64,000 bases of DNA, from the NCBI RefSeq assembly GCF_012524205.1, contig NZ_JABACI010000002.1, positions 310,001-374,000 of the forward strand, read 5' to 3'. Below, in pieces: positions 28,329 to 38,292 of this stretch. The first letter of the stretch is position 1. Each line of letters begins with the position of its first letter. Position numbers and translations under genes: made by a program. Below the pieces are notes generated by a model, which saw nothing but the letters and a program-made list of their open reading frames with translations, did no database searches and was not told the DNA's origin. This DNA comes from Microbacterium salsuginis (lineage in GTDB: Bacteria; Actinomycetota; Actinomycetes; Actinomycetales; Microbacteriaceae).

Positions 28329-29335
28329 GAATCGGCGTACTGGGCGCGGCGAAGATCGCCCATCGCTCGTCCGTACCAGCTCTGCTCGCGACGCCCGGCA
28401 TCGAGGTGGCGGGCGTGGCGGCGCGGGACTTCGCGCGTGCGCGCGAGTTCGCGGATGTCCACGGCATCGCCGCGTATGCCGACTACCGCTCGGTCATCGA
28501 TGACGACGACGTCGATGCCGTCTACATTCCGCTCCCGGTCGGATTGCACGCGGAATGGGCGCTCGCGGCATTGCAGTCCGGTAAGCACGTTCTGTGCGAG
28601 AAGTCCCTCGCGGGCTCGTACGACGAGGTACGCGACATCGTGGCCGCCGCGCGCGCCGACCACCTCGTGGTCGTCGAGAACTTCATGTGCGAGCGCCATC
28701 CGCAGAACGAGTTCGTCCGCGCTCAGATCGCCGACGGCGCCGTCGGACCGATACGCCACGCCGCCTTGTCGTTCGGCTTTCCACCCTTTCCGGCCGATGA
28801 TCTCCGCAATTCGCGCGCGCTCGCCGGCGGTGCACTGAATGATGCGGGAGCCTACTGCGTCGACATGGCGGCGTTCTACCTCGGTCGTTGGCCGACCGCG
28901 GTCACCGCGAGTCTTGCCGACGCCGACTACGAGGTCGACGTCATCGGCTCGGCACTTCTGGAGTACACGGCTGGCCTGACGGCGGCCGTGTCGTTCGGAT
29001 TCCTTCACGACTACCGCAACGAAGCGCGGATCTGGGGTGATTCCGGTCAGATCGAGATCCAGCGCGCCTTCTCGATACCGGCGGACCGCCGGCCCGACGT
29101 CACGATCACCCGCAACACGGTGGCTGATCGCATCGATCTGCCGCCCGCGGATCAGTTCGCACTGCAGATGGGCTACTTCCGGGACCTCGTCGCCTCCGGC
29201 AACGGCGCGGCCGAACTCGAGCGCCGTCTGCGACACGCGGCCGTGATGGAGGCCGTGCGCCGCTCCGCAGCACAGCATCGCCGCGTCACGCTCGACGAAC
29301 TTGCCGACTGGACTCCGCCGGAGGTGTCGCGTTGA
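28316..29335 (+). CDS. Gfo/Idh/MocA-family oxidoreductase, candidate NDP-sugar 3-ketoreductase
   Basis: A 339-residue NAD(P)-dependent enzyme: a Rossmann N-terminus RIGVLGAAKIAHRSSVPALL and the conserved active-site strand VLCEKSLAG (usually EKP), then the C-terminal alpha/beta domain with NDAGAYCVDMAAFYLG carrying the catalytic-type aspartate region. Directly following a 2,3-dehydratase, the expected reaction is reduction of the unstable 3,4-diketo intermediate at C-3, as in TylC1 and KijD10. I assign the start to GTG 28316 because it is the nearest in-frame start before the Rossmann fold and gives a 13-nt overlap. Overlaps the next gene by 4 nt (TTGA). Confidence 0.8.
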   Translation: MPPLRIGVLGAAKIAHRSSVPALLATPGIEVAGVAARDFARAREFADVHGIAAYADYRSVIDDDDVDAVYIPLPVGLHAEWALAALQSGKHVLCEKSLAGSYDEVRDIVAAARADHLVVVENFMCERHPQNEFVRAQIADGAVGPIRHAALSFGFPPFPADDLRNSRALAGGALNDAGAYCVDMAAFYLGRWPTAVTASLADADYEVDVIGSALLEYTAGLTAAVSFGFLHDYRNEARIWGDSGQIEIQRAFSIPADRRPDVTITRNTVADRIDLPPADQFALQMGYFRDLVASGNGAAELERRLRHAAVMEAVRRSAAQHRRVTLDELADWTPPEVSR

Positions 29336-29778
29336 GCGACCCCATCGAGCCTGAGGCGCCCCCCGGGCCGCTCCTGCGCCTCATCAAAGACAAGAGAGTG
29401 GCGTTCCTGATCGTCGGGGCAGTCAATACCGTCATCGGCTTCCTCTGGTACACGCTGTTCCTCTGGCTCCTGCAGGCGCTGCCTGCCGGCTACATGATCG
29501 CACTCGTCGCAGCGCAGATCGTCAGCGTGCTGTGCGCCTTCGTCCTCTATCGTCGGTTCGTGTTCCGCGTCCGCGGGCACGTGTGGCGAGACCTGATCCG
29601 ATTCTCGTCCGTCTATGCCGTCTCGTTCGGCATCAACCTCCTGGTGCTTCCCGCGCTCGTGGAGCTGCTCGGCTGGCATCCGCTGTGGGCCCAGGTCGTC
29701 ATCGTCGTCGTGACGACGATCGTCAGCTACATCGGGCACAACTACTTCTCATTCCACCGAAGGACGGAAGAATCGTGA
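29332..29778 (+). CDS. GtrA-family membrane protein (putative polyprenyl-phosphate-sugar flippase)
   Basis: A 148-residue protein with four membrane helices and the GtrA-typical FLIVGAVNTVIGFLWYTLF, FVLYRRFVFR and final YIGHNYFSFHRR. GtrA proteins are thought to flip polyprenyl-phosphate-linked sugars made by a GtrB transferase, and a GtrB-like gene lies 830 nt downstream in the same operon. TTG start overlapping the upstream stop by 4 nt, with GGAGG 8 nt before it. Confidence 0.88.
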   Translation: MSDPIEPEAPPGPLLRLIKDKRVAFLIVGAVNTVIGFLWYTLFLWLLQALPAGYMIALVAAQIVSVLCAFVLYRRFVFRVRGHVWRDLIRFSSVYAVSFGINLLVLPALVELLGWHPLWAQVVIVVVTTIVSYIGHNYFSFHRRTEES

Positions 29779-30608
29779 CCGCCCCCAAAGTGTCCGTCGT
29801 CGTTCCGGCGTACAACAACGAGCCGTTCATCCGGCAGACGATGCGCTCGGTGCTCGACCAGGCCGACGTCGACCTCGAACTGGTCGTCGCCGACCACACT
29901 TCATCCGACGGCACCTGGGATGCAATGGCGGAGTTCGCCGATGATCCGCGCGTTCGCCTCCACACGACGCCTGCGGGCGGCGGCGCCGAGTCGAACTTCA
30001 ACCGCGTCTCGGCCGAGGCGACCGGAGAGTATGTGAAGCTCCTGCCCGGCGATGATTACCTGCTGCCGGGCATGCTCGCACGCCAGGTCGCGATTCTCGA
30101 CTCGAATCCGGGAGCGATGCTCACGGCATGCAAACGCGTGCTGGTGGACGCAAGGGGCGCCGACCTCCTGCGCGATTACGGACTCAAGGGCGTCCGCGGC
30201 CCGCTGAGCGGGCCTGACGCGATCCGTTCAACGGTCCGAGCGGGGTCGAACATCTTCGGTGAGCCGGGCTCTGTCCTCATGCGGCGCTCCGCGCTCGAGG
30301 CGGCAGGCTACTGGGACTTCTCGCACCCCTATCTGGTCGACGAAGCGACCTACGTCAACGTGCTGATGACCGGCTCGTTCGTTCCGGAATTCCGATCGGG
30401 CGCCGCGTTCCGGTTGAACAACGGGCAATGGAGCGTCGCGCTGACCGGCTACCAGTACGAGCAGGTGTCGGGTTTCCACCGGGCGCTGCATGCGCGAAGG
30501 CCCGATTTGGTGAGCGAGGCCGACGTGCGAGTAGGAAATCGACGGGCGTGGCTGATGGCCCAGCGCCGACGAGTCTCCTACCGAATCCTGAAGAAGAGGA
30601 TGTCATGA
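29775..30608 (+). CDS. Family 2 glycosyltransferase
   Basis: A 277-residue GT-A enzyme without membrane segments. N-terminal VSVVVPAYNNEPFIRQTMRS, the acidic LPGDDYLLPG (metal binding) and GSVLMRRSALEAAGYWD are the standard family 2 landmarks. It lies between gtrA-like and gtrB-like genes and near the deoxysugar genes, so it could add the dideoxysugar or another residue to the lipid-linked polymer. Donor and acceptor cannot be told from the sequence. GTG start overlapping upstream by 4 nt (GTGA), downstream overlap 4 nt. Confidence 0.82.
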   Translation: MTAPKVSVVVPAYNNEPFIRQTMRSVLDQADVDLELVVADHTSSDGTWDAMAEFADDPRVRLHTTPAGGGAESNFNRVSAEATGEYVKLLPGDDYLLPGMLARQVAILDSNPGAMLTACKRVLVDARGADLLRDYGLKGVRGPLSGPDAIRSTVRAGSNIFGEPGSVLMRRSALEAAGYWDFSHPYLVDEATYVNVLMTGSFVPEFRSGAAFRLNNGQWSVALTGYQYEQVSGFHRALHARRPDLVSEADVRVGNRRAWLMAQRRRVSYRILKKRMS

Positions 30609-31627
30609 CTGATCAGGTGAACGAGACCCTCCACCGGATCTCCATCGTCATTCCGGTGTACCGAGGAGAGCGCACGCTCCCGACCGTCATCGATGAGCTC
30701 CTGCCCTACACGGACGCGTTCCGCACGCCCGGCGGACACCTGGCGAAGGTCGAGGAGGTGATCCTCTCCTACGACCGCGGACCGGACCGATCGGACGACG
30801 TGATCCGCGACCTTGCACATCGGCACTCGTTCGTGAAGGCGGTATGGCTGAGCAGGAACTTCGGTCAGCACGCGGCGACTCTTGCAGGAATTTCGTCGTC
30901 CGGCGGCGACTGGATCGTCACGATCGACGAAGACGGTCAGCAGGACCCCGCGTACATCAGCTCGATGCTCGACACCGCGATCACCGAGGGCGCCGAAGTG
31001 GTCTACGCGAAGCCCACCAACAAACCACCGCACGGCGCCATCAGGAACGCGGCGTCGCGCACGGCCAAGCGGATCCTCCAGTCCGTATTCGGCAGCGGCA
31101 ATGCTTCGGATTTCAACAGCTTCCGGCTGATTCTCGGTGAGATCGGGCGCAGCGTCGCCGCCTACACCGGCACGGGGGTGTACTTGGATGTCGCGCTCAC
31201 CTGGGTGACGAACCGTCAGGTGACATCGCCGGTTCAACTACGGGAGGAAGGTGACCGGCCCTCCGGGTACTCCTACATGCGCCTCCTCGGTCATTTCTGG
31301 CGAATGGTGCTGTCGACGGGGACCCGTGGTCTCCGTCTCGTCACGATCGTCGGCGCTCTCTTCGCCGCGGCTGGTGTCCTCTTCGCGATCTACCTCGTCA
31401 TCACACGTTTTGCGTCGGGCGATATCCCCGAGGGGTGGACCTCGCAGATGGTGCTCACATCTCTGGGCGTGGGCGCCATTCTGGTCTCGCTCGGCATCGT
31501 CGCGGAGTACATCGGCATCGCAGTCAACATGGCGATGGGCAAACCGCCGTACCTCATCGTGCGCGATCCGGCGCTGTCGCCGCTGTCCGCGGGCAAATCG
31601 AACACGAAGACCGATGCCGCCGATTGA
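30605..31627 (+). CDS. GtrB/DPM1-like polyprenyl-phosphate glycosyltransferase
   Basis: A 340-residue membrane-bound family 2 enzyme. The GT domain has ISIVIPVYRGERTLPTVIDE, LSRNFGQHAATLAGI and TIDEDGQQDP (107-116, the DxD-like metal site of this family). The C-terminal region has two membrane helices (about 240-262 and 280-300) before YIGIAVNMAMGKPPYLIVRD, the usual GtrB layout. It should load a sugar onto undecaprenyl phosphate for flipping by the GtrA protein encoded two genes upstream and transfer by a GT-C enzyme. ATG overlaps upstream by 4 nt; the next gene overlaps it by 14 nt. Confidence 0.88.
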   Translation: MTDQVNETLHRISIVIPVYRGERTLPTVIDELLPYTDAFRTPGGHLAKVEEVILSYDRGPDRSDDVIRDLAHRHSFVKAVWLSRNFGQHAATLAGISSSGGDWIVTIDEDGQQDPAYISSMLDTAITEGAEVVYAKPTNKPPHGAIRNAASRTAKRILQSVFGSGNASDFNSFRLILGEIGRSVAAYTGTGVYLDVALTWVTNRQVTSPVQLREEGDRPSGYSYMRLLGHFWRMVLSTGTRGLRLVTIVGALFAAAGVLFAIYLVITRFASGDIPEGWTSQMVLTSLGVGAILVSLGIVAEYIGIAVNMAMGKPPYLIVRDPALSPLSAGKSNTKTDAAD

Positions 31628-32540
31628 CTGGGTCGTCGGGCGTGGCCTGCTCGGCAACGCCGTGGCACGGACGCTCGATCGCGAGCCCATGTCATGGGCT
31701 GTCGATTGGTCGCAGGGTGCCGCTTCACGGCACGACCTCCACACAGGGCTGTCTCGTCTCTACGCGACGCAGGCCGACTCGTACCGCATCTTCTGGTGCG
31801 CAGGAAGCGGCGTCACGTCGACGGGCGCCGATGTCTTGCAGCGCGAGGCGGCGGTGTTCGCCGGCTTCCTCGAGGACTTCGCGGGGATTCCGGCCGACTT
31901 GCGTGCTCGCACCACTCTCTTCCTCGCCTCCTCTGTGGGGGGCGCATACGCCGGGAATCCCGATCCACCCTTCACGGAGACCTCGCCTGCAGTCGCCGCC
32001 TCAGCGTACGGCGAGACAAAGCTCGCGATGGAGTCCGCCCTCCGCGAGGCGGTCGCGACCTACGGGATGCGGGGCTTCATCGGACGAATCACCAACCTGT
32101 ACGGCCCTGGTCAGAGGATGGGCAAACGGCAGGGCCTGATCTCAGTGGTCTGCGAGACGTACCTCACTCGACAGCCGGCCACGGTCTACGTGTCGCTCGA
32201 CACGCTGCGCGACTACATCTACGAAGACGACTGCGCGGCGATCGTCGTGGCCGGCACCGCGCGAGCAGAATCCCTCGCTCTCGGTGACTGCGCGCTGAAG
32301 ATCATCGGCGCGGGCACCGCCGTCTCGATCGGCGAGCTGCTCGGGACGATCTCGCGGGTGCGGCGGCGCAGGCCGCTCGTCGCGTTCGGCGGTGGGAACG
32401 CCCTCGGACAAGCACCCGATCTGCGCGTGCGAAGCGAGATCTGGCCGGACCTCCAGCAGTACGTGTCGACGTCGCTGCCGGCGGGAATCGACGCCGTGTT
32501 CCGGGCCATGACCACATCCGTCGCGCATCCGAGTATGTGA
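31614..32540 (+). CDS. NAD-dependent epimerase/dehydratase (SDR), second deoxysugar reductase candidate
   Basis: A 308-residue extended SDR with a shortened cofactor motif WVVGRGLLGNAVART in place of the classical GxxGxxG. The catalytic region reads ASAYGETKLAMESAL (Tyr-x-x-x-Lys) after FLASSVGGAYAG; GRITNLYGPGQ is a conserved substrate-pocket strand. It may be the RmlD-like or TylCII-like 4-ketoreductase of the dTDP-sugar pathway, but sequence alone does not separate it from a C-4 epimerase. The ATG at 31614 gives a 14-nt overlap. It ends the operon that starts at 26716; a leaderless promoter follows. Confidence 0.7.
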   Translation: MPPIDWVVGRGLLGNAVARTLDREPMSWAVDWSQGAASRHDLHTGLSRLYATQADSYRIFWCAGSGVTSTGADVLQREAAVFAGFLEDFAGIPADLRARTTLFLASSVGGAYAGNPDPPFTETSPAVAASAYGETKLAMESALREAVATYGMRGFIGRITNLYGPGQRMGKRQGLISVVCETYLTRQPATVYVSLDTLRDYIYEDDCAAIVVAGTARAESLALGDCALKIIGAGTAVSIGELLGTISRVRRRRPLVAFGGGNALGQAPDLRVRSEIWPDLQQYVSTSLPAGIDAVFRAMTTSVAHPSM

Positions 32541-32586
32541 CCGCGTGAGGCTTCGGGGCCGCAAAGGCTCGATAGTGCCCCGCTGA

Positions 32587-32592
32587 TAGGCT
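32587..32592 (+). promoter_or_regulatory. Leaderless -10 element of the rmlC-rmlA-rmlB genes
   Basis: TAGGCT ends 7 nt before the ATG at 32600. The intervening GGAAGG could also act as a ribosome site, so a short leader is not excluded. Confidence 0.5.
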
Positions 32593-32599
32593 GGAAGGT

Positions 32600-33190
32600 A
32601 TGCATGTGCGCCCCCTGAGCATTCCCGGAAGCTTCGAGTTCACACCCCGCCAGTTCGACGACAACCGTGGATCGTTCGCCGAATGGTATCGATTCGAACC
32701 GCTCGAGGAAGCTGTCGGCCACGCGCTCGACCTTCGCCAGGCGAACATCTCCCGATCCGCGAAGGGCGTGCTCAGAGGCATCCACTATGTCGATCTCCCC
32801 GGCCAGGGGAAGTACGTCACCTGCGCGTACGGCGCCGTGCTCGATTTCGTCGTGGACATCCGTGTGGGATCTCCCACCTTCGGGCAGTGGGACACCGTGC
32901 TGCTCGATGACAAGGACCGTCGCGCGATCTATATCTCAGAGGGCCTTGGGCACGCCTATGTGTCGCTCGAAGAGGATTCGATCGTCACCTACTTGTGCTC
33001 CAACGTCTACAACGGCGACACCGAGGGCGCGATCCAGCCGCAGGATCCGACGGTCGCCCTCACCTTCCCGCCCGAACTCGGGTCCCCCATCCTGTCCGAC
33101 AAGGACACGGTGGCCCCGACGCTCCAGGAACTCCTCGAGGCCGGCTCGTTGCCCACATGGGAAGAGGCCCGTCGATACTTCCGTCAGTGA
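32600..33190 (+). CDS. rmlC: dTDP-4-keto-6-deoxyhexose 3,5-epimerase family protein (RmlC-like)
   Basis: A 196-residue cupin. RmlC landmarks are [11 protein letters not shown], the catalytic His62 in [15 protein letters not shown], the acidic pocket [15 protein letters not shown], and Tyr131 in [10 protein letters not shown], equivalent to the catalytic tyrosine. Its motif [14 protein letters not shown] deviates from the common PEGFAHGF, so it may act on the 2-deoxy intermediate (as EvaD or TylK types do) instead of, or besides, making dTDP-L-rhamnose precursor. It shares its operon with rmlA and rmlB. Confidence 0.85.
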   Translation: MHVRPLSIPGSFEFTPRQFDDNRGSFAEWYRFEPLEEAVGHALDLRQANISRSAKGVLRGIHYVDLPGQGKYVTCAYGAVLDFVVDIRVGSPTFGQWDTVLLDDKDRRAIYISEGLGHAYVSLEEDSIVTYLCSNVYNGDTEGAIQPQDPTVALTFPPELGSPILSDKDTVAPTLQELLEAGSLPTWEEARRYFRQ

Positions 33191-33248
33191 GGACGGCGGA
33201 ATTCGCCACGCCGCCGCAGTGCGGCCAGAGAATGAGGAAGCAGACTTC

Positions 33249-34118
33249 ATGAAGGGAATCATCCTTGCCGGTGGTTCGGGAACGCGACTCCACCCGATCA
33301 CTCTCGGGGTGTCGAAACAGCTCGTTCCCGTCTATGACAAGCCGATGATCTATTACCCGCTGTCGACGTTGATCAACGCGGGGATTTCCGAGATCTTGAT
33401 CATCACCACGCCGCAGGACTCGGATCAGTTCCGGCGCCTGCTCGGGGACGGCTCGCACTTCGGCATCGAACTCTCGTATGCCGTGCAGCCGAGCCCCGAC
33501 GGCCTGGCCCAGGCGTTCACGATCGGAGCGGACTTCATCGGCGACGGCACTGTCGCTCTCGCCCTGGGGGACAATATCCTCTACGGGCCAGGACTCGGTC
33601 AGCAGTTGCGACGCTTCCGGGATCTCTCCGGCGCGGCGATCTTCGCATATTGGGTGGCCGACCCCTCTTCATACGGTGTCGTCGAGTTCGACGACGCCGG
33701 CCGCGCAGTCTCGATGGAGGAGAAGCCGGACTCACCGAAGAGCAACTATGCGGTGCCGGGCCTGTACTTCTACGACAATGACGTCGTTCAGATCGCTCGC
33801 GATCTGAAGCCATCGGCGCGCGGTGAGCTCGAGATCACGGACGTCAATCTCGCGTACCTGCGGCGCGGCGAGCTCCAGGTGGAGGTTCTGCCGCGTGGCA
33901 CGGCATGGCTCGACACCGGCACGTTCGACTCGATGACGGACGCCGCCGAGTTCGTTCGAACGATCGAGCGTCGGACCGGTCAGAAGATCGGCGCACCCGA
34001 AGAAGTCGCCTGGCGGCGCGGATTCCTCACCGATGACCAGCTCCGCGAGCACGCGAAGACTCTTCAGAAGTCGGGCTACGGCCAGTACTTCATGTCCATC
34101 CTCGAGCAAGGACGCTGA
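33249..34118 (+). CDS. rmlA: Glucose-1-phosphate thymidylyltransferase
   Basis: Makes dTDP-glucose from glucose 1-phosphate and dTTP. It has 289 residues, the normal length. The signature [20 protein letters not shown] opens the protein, followed by [46 protein letters not shown] and [20 protein letters not shown], all standard. Start ATG 33249 lies 58 nt after the epimerase. First enzyme for every dTDP-deoxysugar predicted in this island. Confidence 0.97.
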   Translation: MKGIILAGGSGTRLHPITLGVSKQLVPVYDKPMIYYPLSTLINAGISEILIITTPQDSDQFRRLLGDGSHFGIELSYAVQPSPDGLAQAFTIGADFIGDGTVALALGDNILYGPGLGQQLRRFRDLSGAAIFAYWVADPSSYGVVEFDDAGRAVSMEEKPDSPKSNYAVPGLYFYDNDVVQIARDLKPSARGELEITDVNLAYLRRGELQVEVLPRGTAWLDTGTFDSMTDAAEFVRTIERRTGQKIGAPEEVAWRRGFLTDDQLREHAKTLQKSGYGQYFMSILEQGR

Positions 34119-35120
<1,002 letters not shown>

Positions 35121-35138
35121 TCCGGCTCGATCGGAAGG

Positions 35139-37361
35139 TCACTCGCGACGGATCTGTCCGGTCGCCTGAGTCCAGACGAGGGTGCCGCCTTCGAATGCGA
35201 TCGAACATTGTCCACTAGCGCACGCCTCCCCTCCGAGCGGCCATCCAAGATCGGATCCGGGGCCGCCTAGTCTCTGGTACATCTGAGCCAGCCCACTGTT
35301 CGCACGGAGCGATGAGACAGCGCCGCCACGCTTGACGTATACGGTGCCACCGCGGAAGGTCTGGAACCACCCGCTGCCGGAGGCTGTTGTCGACTGCATC
35401 GGAGCGGTCGGCGCCCCCAGCCATCCATCGAGGCCGCCTCGCGCAGTCCACTCCGTCGACACCGCTCCACTCACATCGCTGATCGTTCCGGTCGGCTGGT
35501 CCCACACGCTGACGGCGCCCACGAAGACGATGGCGCAGCCCCCAGGACGACAGTCCTCCGACTTGAGGGGCCACCCGAGCGGGCCGGCGACTCCGCCCAG
35601 GCTTTCGTACCGTCGGACGATTCCGCTGTTCGACCGCAATCCGGAAGCGTGACCGCTCGCGGAGACGTAGACAGTGCCTCGCCTGAACGCTTGAATAGTC
35701 CCTCCGCCAGCGACCGAAGATGTACCCGCTGCTGCCATCGGCGCCCCGAGCCACCCGTCCACACCCCCAGAGTCCTTCCAGATTGCCGCACCAGCGGCCG
35801 GGATAACGTTGATCGCACCCGTCCGGTAGTCCCACACGCTTGTACTGCTGTCAAATGCGATCGAACAGCCCTCGACTCCGCAGACCTCGTCGCCTTTCGG
35901 CCATCCGTAAGCTCCCGTCGGACCGCCGTTACTGTCGTATCGCCGGGCGAGACCACTGTCGGCCCGGAGTGTCGATGTCACACCGCCAGCGACCACATAC
36001 GTCTTTCCCCGCACGAACGACTGGTGCCAGCCGGGTGCGGCTCCTCCGACCGTCGTCATCCGACTGGCGGGCCCACCGATCGGATTGTTCACTCCACCGT
36101 CTGCGATCCAGTCAGCGGCGATAGCCCCCACCACGGGGTTGACCTGACCGGTCTCGTTGCTCCACGCGATCGTCCCCTGCTCGTACGGAACGCGACAGCC
36201 GAACGCACCGCATTGTTCGGGGCCGGCCGGCCAGCCCACACCGTAGGACGGCCCACCTCCCGCAAGGTACACGTGCGTGATCAAGCTGTCACTGCGCAGG
36301 GCCGCCATCGCTCCGCTCACCGCAGCGAATATCGTCCCGCCACGGAACGACTGATACCAGCCCCCACCCGCCGCCGAGGACCATGCCATTGTGCCGCTGG
36401 GCTGTCCCAGCCAGCCGCTCCCGCCACCTTGCGATGACCAGATGGAGGCAATGAGTCCGCTGACGGGATAACCGGTGCTGCCGAACCAGTCGGTGAAGTA
36501 GTTGTAGAAGTTTCTGTTGCCGTAGCTCGAGCAGGCGTCTCCGGTCCCGTAGCCGGCCGCGAGGGCAGCGCGGTTGGGCTGATAGGGCGTGTAGTAATAC
36601 AGATTCGCCGTCGCCTGGTTCTCGATGTAGACGGGGGCGCTGCCGCAAGACGCGTCGGGATGGAATCGCAGATTCCATGTGCGTCCCGGGGCGTACCACG
36701 TGAAGTACTGACTCGTGCCGGGCGGATTGGCATAGCGCTTGAACTGCCAAGCCGCACCATAGACCTGGTTGAAGAATCCGTAGTAGCGCGTGTCGCACGC
36801 TGCTGTGTCAGGGCACCCTTGTCCCATGGCGATCGTGTATCGCCAGTCGCTCGGCCACGTGTGCGTGACCAGCCCCTGCTCCTTCTGCAACGTTGCGAGG
36901 ATGACCTGCGGATTGATCCCGCACGACTGCGCCACCCGTGCGATGATGCGCGACGCAGGCTCGTTCGCAGCACCGCTGTATCCCTGGCACATCGCATCAG
37001 CGGACCGGTTCGTCGACGTATCGCGTTTGTCCCTGAGGCACGTGTACCCCGCTTGGCACGTGGGGACCTGAGACACCAGGAACGACTGGATCTGCGCTTC
37101 GTTCATCGATGATGAGTTGAAGAACACTCCGTCGCTGATGAGGTTTCCCGGTCGGAAGCCCGAGAGATCCGCAGCGCTCACGAGCCGCGAAGGTGACGCC
37201 TTTCCGGCTGCGACAGTGCTAGGAACTCCGCCGACCGCTCGGTCGGCACCGACCGTTAGACCTGCGAATGCAACCACCAGCGCACAGAGTGAGGCGATCC
37301 ATGCCCGATGTCCATGACGTGATGTCCCCCTGCGCACAAGCATGTTTCCATTGTGGTTCAT
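35139..37361 (-). CDS. Secreted LGFP-repeat protein with N-terminal lysozyme-like domain
   Basis: A 740-residue exported protein. Signal peptide at about 8-45 (WIASLCALVVAFAGLTVG). A Cys-rich domain (65-295) contains RIIARVAQSCGINPQVILAT followed by LQKEQGL with Glu161, resembling the catalytic helix of lysozyme-like transglycosylases. Residues 300-740 hold about eight LGFP-type repeats in four alternating pairs of about 105 residues: one type ends like GWLGAP, the other like LGWPLGGEAC with a Cys-pair (CASGQC, CGVEGC) likely forming a disulfide. LGFP repeats are associated with cell-wall attachment in corynebacteria. Start could also be 37343 (CACAAT 6 nt upstream). It follows the GT2 gene on the same strand. 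Confidence 0.82.
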   Translation of the reverse strand: MNHNGNMLVRRGTSRHGHRAWIASLCALVVAFAGLTVGADRAVGGVPSTVAAGKASPSRLVSAADLSGFRPGNLISDGVFFNSSSMNEAQIQSFLVSQVPTCQAGYTCLRDKRDTSTNRSADAMCQGYSGAANEPASRIIARVAQSCGINPQVILATLQKEQGLVTHTWPSDWRYTIAMGQGCPDTAACDTRYYGFFNQVYGAAWQFKRYANPPGTSQYFTWYAPGRTWNLRFHPDASCGSAPVYIENQATANLYYYTPYQPNRAALAAGYGTGDACSSYGNRNFYNYFTDWFGSTGYPVSGLIASIWSSQGGGSGWLGQPSGTMAWSSAAGGGWYQSFRGGTIFAAVSGAMAALRSDSLITHVYLAGGGPSYGVGWPAGPEQCGAFGCRVPYEQGTIAWSNETGQVNPVVGAIAADWIADGGVNNPIGGPASRMTTVGGAAPGWHQSFVRGKTYVVAGGVTSTLRADSGLARRYDSNGGPTGAYGWPKGDEVCGVEGCSIAFDSSTSVWDYRTGAINVIPAAGAAIWKDSGGVDGWLGAPMAAAGTSSVAGGGTIQAFRRGTVYVSASGHASGLRSNSGIVRRYESLGGVAGPLGWPLKSEDCRPGGCAIVFVGAVSVWDQPTGTISDVSGAVSTEWTARGGLDGWLGAPTAPMQSTTASGSGWFQTFRGGTVYVKRGGAVSSLRANSGLAQMYQRLGGPGSDLGWPLGGEACASGQCSIAFEGGTLVWTQATGQIRRE

Positions 37362-37398
37362 GTGACAGGCGTTGCCGGGCATTGAACGCCCGTCCCGG

Positions 37399-38292
37399 TC
37401 ACCGGTATGTCGGGTGCTCTATCTTCGGGTTGAAGCCAATTCCCGCCAGCCACTTCGTCAACAGACGAGCGCGAAGAGACATCGGGACGCGGCCCCGATG
37501 CAGGCTCACCATGAGGCGGGCACCGAACTCGAGGAAGTACAGGAGACCTCGATGGTGCAGTTGATAGGACGCCTCGTTGCGGACTCCGTACTCAAACTTC
37601 CAGAGGCTTTTCTTGTCGACCATCGCAAAGTTGACGCCGCGATTGTCGCCCATGTCGTGAACAACCACACTGTCCATCACCTGCACGCCCGGGCAGCGAC
37701 GTGTGAGACGCAACGTGTACTCGCGATCGTCGAACCAGATGAAGTAGTCGCGGTAGGGGAGCCCGTATTCCGCGATCACCCATCTAGGGACGAGAACGGA
37801 GACGAACGAGCACGCGGTAACCATGACGTTGTTCTGTCCCTTGATGAGCAGCCGGGCCCAATCCCACGTCGGAACCGGGTTGTTCATCTCGCAGATGCTG
37901 CCATCGGTGTACTTCACAACGGAGCATGCGAACGGCACGTCGCCACCGAGCTCGGCGACCGCCTCCCCGAATCCTCTCACCAGGTTCTTCAGCGCGTCTG
38001 GTTGCGGATAGCAATCGTCGTCCATGATCCAGACGTGGTCTACGCCCGCTGCGTACCCCTGGAGCATGCCCTCAGCAAATCCGCCTGCTCCACCGGAGTT
38101 CACCTGCATCGCCACGACCTCGGTCGAAAGTGGGCTGTCGAGCGAGGCGAGGTACGCACCGGTGCCATCCGTCGACGCGTTGTCGACGATGATGAGCTTC
38201 TCCACTGCGTGGGTCTGCGCCTCGATCGAGGCGATCACGGTCTTCAGCTTCTCGAGACGATTGAATGTCACGACCACCGCTGCCACCGTCAC
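37399..38292 (-). CDS. Family 2 glycosyltransferase, GlfT1-like, second copy
   Basis: A 297-residue cytoplasmic enzyme: VTVAAVVVTFNRLEKLKTVI, IVDNASTDGTGAYL, NSGGAGGF (about 65-72) and the metal site DDD at 91-93 in VWIMDDDCYPQ. It resembles the enzyme at 15783-16751 in plan and shares the GGxGGF and WxMDDD features of galactofuranosyl/rhamnosyl transferases, but the C-terminal half differs (DYFIWFDDREYTLRL). The GTG at 38292 overlaps the upstream gene by 4 nt (GTGA), preferred over an in-frame start 27 nt upstream. Probably initiates or extends the glycan of the second exporter. Confidence 0.8.
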   Translation of the reverse strand: MTVAAVVVTFNRLEKLKTVIASIEAQTHAVEKLIIVDNASTDGTGAYLASLDSPLSTEVVAMQVNSGGAGGFAEGMLQGYAAGVDHVWIMDDDCYPQPDALKNLVRGFGEAVAELGGDVPFACSVVKYTDGSICEMNNPVPTWDWARLLIKGQNNVMVTACSFVSVLVPRWVIAEYGLPYRDYFIWFDDREYTLRLTRRCPGVQVMDSVVVHDMGDNRGVNFAMVDKKSLWKFEYGVRNEASYQLHHRGLLYFLEFGARLMVSLHRGRVPMSLRARLLTKWLAGIGFNPKIEHPTYR

